22,624 nt of DNA from Chthonomonas sp. UBA2387 (GTDB lineage Bacteria > Armatimonadota > Fimbriimonadia > Fimbriimonadales > Fimbriimonadaceae), in the NCBI GenBank assembly GCA_002343445.1, contig DDSP01000040.1, positions 1 through 22,624 of the forward strand, given 5' to 3'. Below are positions 5,980 through 13,156 of this stretch, piece after piece. The notes beneath the pieces were generated by a model. The model did not search any database. It was not told where the DNA came from and was given only the letters and a program-made list of their open reading frames with translations. The translations under genes were made by a program, and so were the position numbers. Numbering within the stretch: the stretch's first letter is position 1; each line of letters begins with the position of its first letter.

Positions 5980-8685
5980 ATGCGCACCGCCCGCGTCCTT
6001 CTGATCGCCCTCGTCGCTCTGGCCGGATTGGCTGGAGCCCAGACCAAGAAGCGGCTGACTCCCGAGGAGTACGTCGGTTGGGAGTCGCTCGGCGCAGCCG
6101 CCATCTCGAACGACGGCAAGTGGGTAGCCAGCCAGATCGGGCGCGTCGAAAAGGACGGCACGCTGATCATCCGCAGTTCGGACGGGCCTGAGAAGGTCGA
6201 AGTCGCCGTCGGGTCGGGTGCGCGCTTCTCCGACGATTCGAAGTGGGTGGCCTACTCCATCGGCGTCCCGCGAGACGAGGCGAAGAAGCTCCAGCAGCAA
6301 CGCAAGCCCGTCCGCAACAAGCTGGGCATCCGAGAACTCGCCACGGGCAAGGAGACCGTGATCGAGGAGGTCGCATCGTGGGCTTGGCTCAAGGGAGGCA
6401 AGACCCTGCTCGCCCTTCACCATCCGGCCGAGGGTCAGACCAAGGGCGGCAACGACCTGGAGATCGTCCGTCCGGGCGGGGGCGCGAACCTCCAGATTGG
6501 CAACGTCGCGCAGTTTGCTCCGTATCGCGGGGGGAGGTGGGTGGCCCTTGCGGTTTCGACTGCGGCGGGACGCAATTCCATTCAGCTCTACGACGAGGAC
6601 AGAGGAACGCTGACGCCCGTCCATACGGGTGCCGATGCTTACCGGAACCTGACTTGGGCCCGCGATGGCGCGGTTCTGGCCTTCCTCGCCGGCAAGAAGG
6701 CCGAGAAGAAGGAGGGCGATGGCCATGCGCTCGTCGTCGTCTCCAACCCGGAGGCGCCGGCGGTCAAGTCGTTCGGGCCCGCCGATCTGAAAGGCATTCC
6801 CGAGGGGTTCCGCATCGTCGAGTTCGGCGGTCTGTCGCTTTCCGACACCGGTGCGTCGGTGGTGTTCGGCGTGAAGAAGTGGGAAGATGCCTCGAACAAG
6901 CCGCCCACCCCTGCCGACGAGAAGGCGGGCGTCGAGGTCTGGAACACCCAAGACACCGTGGTCATGCCGCTTCAGAAGAACCAGGCCAATCAGGAGCGGA
7001 ACCGGCACCACAAGGCGTTCCTCGATCTCGCCAATGGCACGTTCACGGTCTTTGACGACGGACAGAGCGACGGTCTGATCATTCCAAGCGACCACCGCTA
7101 CGCCTACGTCCGGGACGGGCGTCCCTACGCGTCGCCCATCAAGGTCGGTGGCTTGGAGTACGCCGACGCCTACTCGGTGGACCTGAGAACGGGTGTTCGC
7201 CGGAGGTTCATCGAGAAGGGTGTGTCCAACGTGGGCGGCATCGGCGTGGGCACGATTTCGCCCGGACTCAACAGCACGTATTGCGCCTACTACGATGCGC
7301 GGCATTGGTGGATCTACGACGCCCGCTCGGGCGAGGCCCGGAACGCCACGGCCAGCCTGGGAACCACGTTTGAAGACCCCGAGGACGACAACACGATTCC
7401 GCAGAAACCCGCCGCAGGCTTCCCGGTCTGGGCCAAGGACGGGTCCGTGGTTTTCCTGCGCGATGCGTTCGACGTGTTCGCCGTTCCGGTGACCGGCGAG
7501 GGCACTCGGGTGACCCAAGGGCGGAAGGACGCCGTCCGCTCGGCGATTCTCGATCTCGGTCTGGATGAAGACGGCATCCGCGTGGGCGACCCCCTGTATC
7601 TGAGCCTGTTCAACACCAAGACCAAGGCCTCGGGGATCGGTGTCGTGGAGTCGGGCACGTTCAAGCAACTCGCCATGGAAGATGCTCAGATTGGCGGGTT
7701 CACGAAGTCCAAGGACACCGATCGGCTGCTGTTCCGTATGAACCGCTTCGACCAGTCACCGTCGCTGCTCCTGACGAACCTGCGCTTCGAGCAGGCCAAG
7801 CCTCTCGCGGCGACCAACCCACAACAGAAGGACTACCACTGGGGCAAGAGCGAGCTGCTGCACTACAAGGCCACGGGCCGAGATCTGCAGGCGACCCTGA
7901 TCTATCCCGCCGACTACGACCCCAACCTGCAGTACCCGATGGTGGTCTACATCTACGAGCGGCTCTCGGATGGGCTTCACAGCTACATCGCTCCGAACCA
8001 CACCAGCCCCTACAACCAGCAACACTTCTCGCAGGCCGGTTACTTCGTTCTGATGCCCGACATCGCCTATCGCGACCGCAACCCGGGGCTTTCTGCGGTC
8101 GAGTGCCTGGAGACCGCTGTCGGCACGGCTCTTCGCCACAACCGGGCGATCGACGGCAAGCGGGTCGGCCTGACGGGTCACAGCTGGGGCGGCTACCAGA
8201 CCGTGTTCGTGGCCATGAAGTCCAAGATGTTCCACTGCTTCGTCGCGGGCGCGCCCCTCACCGAACTCACGAGCATGTACAACAGCTTCTACTGGAACTG
8301 GGGCCAGACCAACCAGGTGATCTTCGAGAGCAGCCAGGGACGCATGGCCGTGCCGTGGTGGGAAGACTGGAAAGCCTACTGGGACAACTCGCCGCTGTTC
8401 CACGCGGGCAACATCGCCGGGCCGATGCTCGTCGAAGCCGGAACCGTGGACGGAGCGGTGGACTGGCACCAATCGCAGTACCTGTACAACACGCTCCGCC
8501 GGATGGGCAAGAACATGGTCCTGCTCGTCTACGAAGGCGAGAACCACGGATTGGCCCGCGAGCCGAACATGAAGGACTACGCCAAGCGAGCGCGGCACTT
8601 CTTCGATGTGTATCTCAAGGGAGCGACGCCCGAGGATTGGGTGAGCAAGGGAGTTCCCTTCATCAAGCAGGCCGACGGCAAATGA
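5980..8685 (+). CDS. Secreted S9-family (prolyl oligopeptidase-like) serine peptidase
   Basis: The 901-residue protein starts with a clean signal peptide (MRTARVLLIALVALAGLAGAQ). Residues of roughly 40-600 form a WD40/propeller-type N-terminal region with repeated 'SNDGKWVAS', 'SDDSKWVAY', 'DTGASVVF' and 'DGSVVFLRDAFDVF' blades. The C-terminal third is an alpha/beta-hydrolase peptidase domain: YPMVVYIYE, the nucleophile elbow G733-H-S735-W-G-G, GTVDGAV with Asp824, and GENHGL with His856, giving a complete Ser-Asp-His triad in the S9 order. It probably degrades peptides outside the cytoplasm or in the periplasm. Its stop codon overlaps the start of the exonuclease III gene by ATGA, an unexpected partner for a secreted peptidase. 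Confidence 0.92.
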   Translation: MRTARVLLIALVALAGLAGAQTKKRLTPEEYVGWESLGAAAISNDGKWVASQIGRVEKDGTLIIRSSDGPEKVEVAVGSGARFSDDSKWVAYSIGVPRDEAKKLQQQRKPVRNKLGIRELATGKETVIEEVASWAWLKGGKTLLALHHPAEGQTKGGNDLEIVRPGGGANLQIGNVAQFAPYRGGRWVALAVSTAAGRNSIQLYDEDRGTLTPVHTGADAYRNLTWARDGAVLAFLAGKKAEKKEGDGHALVVVSNPEAPAVKSFGPADLKGIPEGFRIVEFGGLSLSDTGASVVFGVKKWEDASNKPPTPADEKAGVEVWNTQDTVVMPLQKNQANQERNRHHKAFLDLANGTFTVFDDGQSDGLIIPSDHRYAYVRDGRPYASPIKVGGLEYADAYSVDLRTGVRRRFIEKGVSNVGGIGVGTISPGLNSTYCAYYDARHWWIYDARSGEARNATASLGTTFEDPEDDNTIPQKPAAGFPVWAKDGSVVFLRDAFDVFAVPVTGEGTRVTQGRKDAVRSAILDLGLDEDGIRVGDPLYLSLFNTKTKASGIGVVESGTFKQLAMEDAQIGGFTKSKDTDRLLFRMNRFDQSPSLLLTNLRFEQAKPLAATNPQQKDYHWGKSELLHYKATGRDLQATLIYPADYDPNLQYPMVVYIYERLSDGLHSYIAPNHTSPYNQQHFSQAGYFVLMPDIAYRDRNPGLSAVECLETAVGTALRHNRAIDGKRVGLTGHSWGGYQTVFVAMKSKMFHCFVAGAPLTELTSMYNSFYWNWGQTNQVIFESSQGRMAVPWWEDWKAYWDNSPLFHAGNIAGPMLVEAGTVDGAVDWHQSQYLYNTLRRMGKNMVLLVYEGENHGLAREPNMKDYAKRARHFFDVYLKGATPEDWVSKGVPFIKQADGK

Positions 8686-9458
8686 TCGTCGCGACCCTGA
8701 ACGTCAACTCGATCCGCATGCGGCTGGATGCCGTGCTCGAGTGGCTCGCCGAAAACGAGCCCGACGTGCTGGCTCTGCAGGAGACCAAGGTCCCCGACGA
8801 CAAGTTCCCGCTGGCCGAGTTCGAAGAACTCGGCTGGCAGGTCGCAATCCACGGTCAGAAGAGCTACAACGGCGTGGCGCTGGTCAGCCGGCACCCCATC
8901 GCCAACGTGCGGACGGGGTTTGGCGACCCGCTGTTCCCCGAGGATTGCCGCTTGCTCGCCGCCGAAGTCGAGGGGGTGACGATCCTGAACACCTATGTGC
9001 CCAATGGAACTGCGGTCGGGACGGACAAGTTCGCCTACAAGCTGGCTTGGTTGGACCGTTTTTTGGTCTACCTCCGCGCCCACGTGGACCCCGGTGCTCC
9101 TGCGGTCTGGCTGGGCGACATGAACATCGCACCCACCCAAGACGACGTTTGGGGCTCGCCCAAGCACGAGGGCAAGATCGGGCGGCACAAGGAAGAACTG
9201 GCGCGTCTGGAAGCCCTGCTCGCTTGGGGTTGGACCGATCTGTTCCGGAAGTTCACCCAAGGGCCGGGGCACTACACGTTTTGGGATTACGTGATCCCGC
9301 GCTCGTTCGAGAACAACCTCGGTTGGCGCATCGACCACATTTACGGTACGGCGCCGGTGGCTTCGGCATGCTCTCGATGCGAGATCGACCCATCGCTTCG
9401 GCAAGCGCCCAAGCCCTCCGACCATACTGCGGTTGTGGCCAGATTGATCTCTTCTTGA
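8682..9458 (+). CDS. xth: Exodeoxyribonuclease III
   Basis: A 258-residue protein of normal length for the ExoIII/AP-endonuclease family (PF03372). Active-site landmarks are present: N7 in TLNVNS, Glu34 in LALQETK, Tyr105 in NTYVPNG, Asp146 and Asn148 in GDMNIAP, Asp218 in WRIDHIY, and Asp247-His248 in KPSDHTAV. The enzyme removes 3' blocks and nicks abasic sites in base-excision repair in the cytoplasm. The ATG at 8682 overlaps the TGA of the S9 peptidase, so translation is probably coupled to it; no independent ribosome-binding site is obvious. Family membership is certain; whether it is the main ExoIII of the organism is not known. Confidence 0.93.
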   Translation: MIVATLNVNSIRMRLDAVLEWLAENEPDVLALQETKVPDDKFPLAEFEELGWQVAIHGQKSYNGVALVSRHPIANVRTGFGDPLFPEDCRLLAAEVEGVTILNTYVPNGTAVGTDKFAYKLAWLDRFLVYLRAHVDPGAPAVWLGDMNIAPTQDDVWGSPKHEGKIGRHKEELARLEALLAWGWTDLFRKFTQGPGHYTFWDYVIPRSFENNLGWRIDHIYGTAPVASACSRCEIDPSLRQAPKPSDHTAVVARLISS

Positions 9459-9488
9459 AAAGATCGCTCCATTCTTGGTGATTGGGCC

Positions 9489-9494
9489 TATACT
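9489..9494 (+). promoter_or_regulatory. -10 element (TATACT) of a probable leaderless gene
   Basis: TATACT ends 9 bp before ATG 9504. The interval GTACAAACA has no Shine-Dalgarno, so the transcript would start at or a few bases before the start codon. No convincing -35 is seen. Confidence 0.5.
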
Positions 9495-9503
9495 GTACAA
9501 ACA

Positions 9504-11048
9504 ATGAACGCTCGCATGTCCTGTGTTTTCTCGTTGGTGGGCCTCGTCGGAATGGCCCTCGCCCAGACGGGCACCGTGTCCTCGTTTGGCAGCAACTTGG
9601 TCGGCCAACTAGGCGATGGAACGAACATCGACCGCTTCAGTCCCGTAACGATGGCGGGCCTAAGCGGCATCGAAACGATTGCGGCAGGAGGCCACCATAG
9701 CATGGCGCTCGACGTAGCGGGCACCGTATGGACCTGCGGATTCAACAATGCGGGCCAGTTGGGCGACGACAGCTATAGCGATCGGTGGTTGGCTGTGCCC
9801 TCGGCTATGACCCAAACTATGGCTATTGCTGCTGGCGAGCACCACTCTCTCGCACTCCGGCGAGACGGCACCGTGTTCGGATGGGGAGCCAACGGATGGA
9901 ACCAGCTGGGCCACCCGAGCGGCACACTCTGGAACTCCAAGTTGCCCGTTCAAGTACCCGTGCTCACGGGGATCATCGCCATCGCCGCTGGGGCCTCCCA
10001 CAGCATGGCGCTGGATCGGCGTGGACGTGTGTGGACTTGGGGCGGCAACGCGTACGGACAGCTGGGCGACGGGACGAACCTCTCGCGCCCGAATCCGACC
10101 ATCGTGGGCCCCGACCGAGTGGTCGCGATCGCAGCGGGAGAACAGCACTCGATGGCCCTCACCGCAGACGGAAGGGTTTGGGCTTGGGGCACGAATGCGG
10201 ACGGCCGGCTGGGCGACGGCACCTTGATCAACAGGTGGAGCCCGGTGCAGGTTATGGGACTGACGGATGTGGTGGGTATCTCGGCAATGTCTGGGGCATC
10301 CATGGCGTTGCTCAATGATCGCACCGTGATGGGTTGGGGCAGCGACTACAACTTCGAATTGGCCGCTCTTGGCAGCCACAGCATTCCAGTTGCGATCCCC
10401 GGATTGACCAACGTCACCTACCTTAACTGCGGTTGGTACCACGCCGCCGTTCGGTGCGGCGACGGTACAGTCTGGACCTGGGGAGGAAACAATTACGGCG
10501 CTCTCGGACGAACCACCAACTTCGCTGTCCCCACGGCGGTCGTGGGACTCACCGGAGTCGGCTACGTCGCCGGGGGCCGATATCATACGCTCGCCCTGCA
10601 CCGGACCGTGACCGACATAAACGGGACTGTGAACCTCGACGGCTACACCGGACCCGGTTCCATTCGCGTGGCCATCGAACCCGTGGGCCAGAGCATTCCG
10701 GTGCAGATCCGAGGCGTACGAACCTTATTGGGCGACTACTCGGTATCGTTCTGGCACGAGGGGCAGTTCTACCTCGTCATCAGCGGGAACCATCACTTGG
10801 CGCGCCGCTTCGGGCCGTTCAACTTTGACGGAACGCCCGTTTCCGGCCTGAGTTTCACGCTCACCAACGGCGACATCACGTCCGACAACACGATCAACGT
10901 TCAGGACTTCCTCGCGTTGCGCAACTCGTTCGGCTCGTCGGGGGGTGGGGGCACTTGGAACGCCAACGCCGACCTGAACGGCGATGGCTCGGTCGGCGTG
11001 GCCGACTTCCTTGTGTTGCGGCGCAACTTTGGCCGGTCGGGCGACTGA
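9504..11048 (+). CDS. Secreted RCC1-repeat beta-propeller protein with dockerin-like C-terminus
   Basis: A 514-residue exported protein with signal peptide (MSCVFSLVGLVGMALAQ). Seven RCC1-type blades follow up to about residue 365, each with a 'G-x-V-x-x-W/F-G-x-N-x-x-G-Q-L-G-D-G-T' core (for example GRVWTWGGNAYGQLGDGT, GRVWAWGTNADGRLGDGT, GTVWTWGGNNYGALG), alternating with 'AIAAGEQHSMAL'-type strands. Residues of about 372-454 form a small beta-domain (NGTVNLDGYTG...GQFYLVISGNHHLARRFG). The last 60 residues hold two calcium-loop segments, NGDITSDNTINVQDFLALRNSFG and NADLNGDGSVGVADFLVLRRNFG, closely like dockerin type I repeats. No cohesin is encoded here, so this may be a surface-retention or folding module. 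Function is unknown; a lectin-like or scaffold role is inference. Confidence 0.88.
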   Translation: MNARMSCVFSLVGLVGMALAQTGTVSSFGSNLVGQLGDGTNIDRFSPVTMAGLSGIETIAAGGHHSMALDVAGTVWTCGFNNAGQLGDDSYSDRWLAVPSAMTQTMAIAAGEHHSLALRRDGTVFGWGANGWNQLGHPSGTLWNSKLPVQVPVLTGIIAIAAGASHSMALDRRGRVWTWGGNAYGQLGDGTNLSRPNPTIVGPDRVVAIAAGEQHSMALTADGRVWAWGTNADGRLGDGTLINRWSPVQVMGLTDVVGISAMSGASMALLNDRTVMGWGSDYNFELAALGSHSIPVAIPGLTNVTYLNCGWYHAAVRCGDGTVWTWGGNNYGALGRTTNFAVPTAVVGLTGVGYVAGGRYHTLALHRTVTDINGTVNLDGYTGPGSIRVAIEPVGQSIPVQIRGVRTLLGDYSVSFWHEGQFYLVISGNHHLARRFGPFNFDGTPVSGLSFTLTNGDITSDNTINVQDFLALRNSFGSSGGGGTWNANADLNGDGSVGVADFLVLRRNFGRSGD

Positions 11049-11050
11049 TC

Positions 11051-11857
11051 CTAGAACTCGACTACCATGCCGTCGAAGCCCACCTCGACCCCGTAGGGGT
11101 TGAGGGCCTCTTCGTACTCGGTGTGCAAGCCGTCGCCCATGTGTCCGTGGTGCGTGGTGATGACGCGGCTGGCGTCGTGCAACACGCCCATTTCGCGAAG
11201 GCGGTTCACCACGCGCACCAGGTCGTACACGTCCAAGTGCCCGTGGTAGGGCGTGCCTTTGAATCCCTCGCCACACTCCAGGACCAGGAGGTCGATCGTC
11301 CATCCCGCCAGAAACTCCCAGGTTTCGGCGGGCCAGATGCCCGTGTCGGTGCCGTAGAGCAACTTGCGCCGACCGTCGTCGAAGATGAGGTTCTGACTGT
11401 CCTCGTCTTCCTTGTGGTTGGCGTGGATGGGCGTGATCGTGTAGCCCGCGTGCTGGAAGGATTCGAAGCTGTGGGTCTCGACCAAGTCGAGCGGCCACGA
11501 GGGATAGCGGTCCCAAATCTTCTTGCTCACCTGCGGGTTGGCGTAGATGGTGAACGGCAGCACCTCGTTCGGGGTGAACGGATACAGGGCGTATTGGATT
11601 TCGGTGCACGCGACGTGGTCGTCGTGACCGTGGGTGAACACCAGCGCCGACCAATCCATGGCCGAAATCCCGTCGCGCACCAGTTGGGCGAACGTGTCCG
11701 GAGGCAGGTCGATCTTGATCTCGTCGTCAATGACGGCCGCCGATCGCGTCCGGATGTCCTTGCCTCCGTGCAGTCGGGCGTGCTGGCTCACGCGGGAATC
11801 CGCGAAAAACCCTGGCACTCCCTCCGCGCCGCCGGTGCCGAGAAGGTGGAGTTTCAT
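11051..11857 (-). CDS. MBL-fold metallohydrolase (PhnP-like)
   Basis: The 268-residue protein opens with KLHLLGTGGAEGVPGFF, like the PhnP/RNase Z-type 'LGTG-x-x-x-G-x-P' start, and carries T75-H-G-H-D-D-H81 (HxHxDH), then IHANH, LLYGTDTG and VITTHHGH, which supply the remaining metal ligands of the metallo-beta-lactamase fold. It probably hydrolyses a phosphodiester or similar bond in the cytoplasm, as there is no signal peptide. ATG 11857 overlaps the stop of the DUF1015 gene by ATGA, so the two are translationally coupled. Its stop lies only 2 bp from the stop of the convergent RCC1 gene. The exact substrate is not readable. Confidence 0.87.
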   Translation of the reverse strand: MKLHLLGTGGAEGVPGFFADSRVSQHARLHGGKDIRTRSAAVIDDEIKIDLPPDTFAQLVRDGISAMDWSALVFTHGHDDHVACTEIQYALYPFTPNEVLPFTIYANPQVSKKIWDRYPSWPLDLVETHSFESFQHAGYTITPIHANHKEDEDSQNLIFDDGRRKLLYGTDTGIWPAETWEFLAGWTIDLLVLECGEGFKGTPYHGHLDVYDLVRVVNRLREMGVLHDASRVITTHHGHMGDGLHTEYEEALNPYGVEVGFDGMVVEF

Positions 11858-13122
11858 GGTTCGTAGTCGTTCAGCGACCACAGCACAAGGCCGCTGAGCA
11901 GCTTGGGGTAGTAGTACGTGGACTTCTGGGGCATCTTCTCCCCGCCTAGGGCGATCTGCCTCATCTGGTCCACCGAGGGGGGATTCATCAGAAACGAGGC
12001 CGCCGCACTCTGCGCCACGGCTTGGATCGCCTCGTTCGGGTCGCGGGTGTAGGCGATGCCGTCCAAGCCCTTGACTCCGAGGCACTGGTCCAGCACCACG
12101 CGATGCAGGAGCGTGACGTCCAGGCTGCGCAACAGCTCGCCTCCGCCATCGAGCGAGGCCACCATCGCGGCGGTGTCGTGAGGACGGAACGTGAACGCGC
12201 GGCCATCGGCCAAGGCCAATCCGAACGTGCCCTCGCCTCCCTTCTCCACATCCGCCCAGAGGCTCTCGGGGTTGGAATCGGCAAACGCGAACCGCTCTCG
12301 CAGCGCGGCTAGGGCCTCGTCGGCCGTTCCGGGCAACGCCTTGAGGATGCGGTGCGTGGGGAGAAGCGCCAAGCCTGGGTCGGACATGGAGCTGAGGGCC
12401 ATCATCATGAAGTCCTCGGGCACGAGTCCCTCCCGCTCGCCGAGGGCCGCTCGGAAGTTGCAGGCCGTTTCGTAGCGGTGGTGGCCGTCGGCGATCCAGA
12501 CCTTGTTGGGCGCGAGGGCTTGGGAAATCGCCGCGCAGGCGTCCGGGTCGGTGATCGCATAGAGTTCGTGCGTCACGTCGCCGGTCTCGATGGCTGCCAA
12601 CTCCTCCGACGGCTGACCTTCGATGAGCGCGAAGATGCCGCCATCGGGGTCCTCGAACAGCCCATAGATGCATTCGAGGTGGCTGCGCGTGGCCTCCAGA
12701 ATCCGCAGCCGGTCTTCCTTGTGCTTGGGGAACGTCTGCTCGTGCGGGAGCACGACGCCCTTTTCATAGGGTTCGACCTTGATGAGCGCGATGATGGCCG
12801 TGCGTCGGAACGTCTGGCTGGAGCCGGGGACGTGGAAGGTCTGGACGTAGCGGTAGAAGGCGGGCCGATCTTCCAAGGCGAGTGCACCCTCGCGCCGCCA
12901 TTCGGCCAGGGCCGCTGCGCTGCGCGCGTACTTGACGTACTTGCTGCGGTCGTCGCTCTTTTGCTCGGGCAGGGTCAGGTGAACCACGTTGTGGGGGGCC
13001 TGAGCCGCCAACGCATCGCGCTCTTCCTGGGAAAGGACATCGTACGGGGGAGCGACGAGGTCGGCAAGCGGACCGGCGGAGGCAGCGAAGCGCAACCCGC
13101 GAAAGGGGCGAATGTCGGCCAT
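11854..13122 (-). CDS. DUF1015 family protein
   Basis: The 422-residue protein starts MADIRPFRGLRFAASAGPLADLVAPPYDVLS, the characteristic beginning of DUF1015 (PF06245) proteins, and contains the family hallmark WIADGHHRYETA in the middle plus VVLPHEQTFPKHKEDRL. It is full length and cytoplasmic. The function of the family is not firmly established; members are often annotated near serine or phosphate metabolism genes. ATG 13122 is chosen over an upstream in-frame ATG at 13206 because the family start matches and a TAAAAT box lies 8 bp before it; the longer start would run into the amidase gene. It is coupled to the MBL-fold hydrolase. Confidence 0.88.
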   Translation of the reverse strand: MADIRPFRGLRFAASAGPLADLVAPPYDVLSQEERDALAAQAPHNVVHLTLPEQKSDDRSKYVKYARSAAALAEWRREGALALEDRPAFYRYVQTFHVPGSSQTFRRTAIIALIKVEPYEKGVVLPHEQTFPKHKEDRLRILEATRSHLECIYGLFEDPDGGIFALIEGQPSEELAAIETGDVTHELYAITDPDACAAISQALAPNKVWIADGHHRYETACNFRAALGEREGLVPEDFMMMALSSMSDPGLALLPTHRILKALPGTADEALAALRERFAFADSNPESLWADVEKGGEGTFGLALADGRAFTFRPHDTAAMVASLDGGGELLRSLDVTLLHRVVLDQCLGVKGLDGIAYTRDPNEAIQAVAQSAAASFLMNPPSVDQMRQIALGGEKMPQKSTYYYPKLLSGLVLWSLNDYEP

Positions 13123-13130
13123 GTGGGGGG

Positions 13131-13136
13131 ATTTTA
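13131..13136 (-). promoter_or_regulatory. -10 element (TAAAAT, minus strand) of a probable leaderless gene
   Basis: On the minus strand TAAAAT is followed by CCCCCCAC and then the ATG of the DUF1015 gene, a spacing of 8 bp with no Shine-Dalgarno. It lies in the 34-bp gap after the amidase stop. Confidence 0.45.
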
Positions 13137-13156
13137 CCGATTGACCTCCAACGCCG

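Noticed and set aside
5455..7668. 737-residue open frame on the minus strand
   Set aside because: Antisense to the pseudopilin 3' end, the lipoprotein gene and the S9 peptidase; low-complexity composition and no recognisable motif.
9504..11048. Cellulosome component
   Set aside because: The dockerin-like tail is real, but no cohesin, scaffoldin or glycoside hydrolase is in the window, so a cellulosome claim is not supported.
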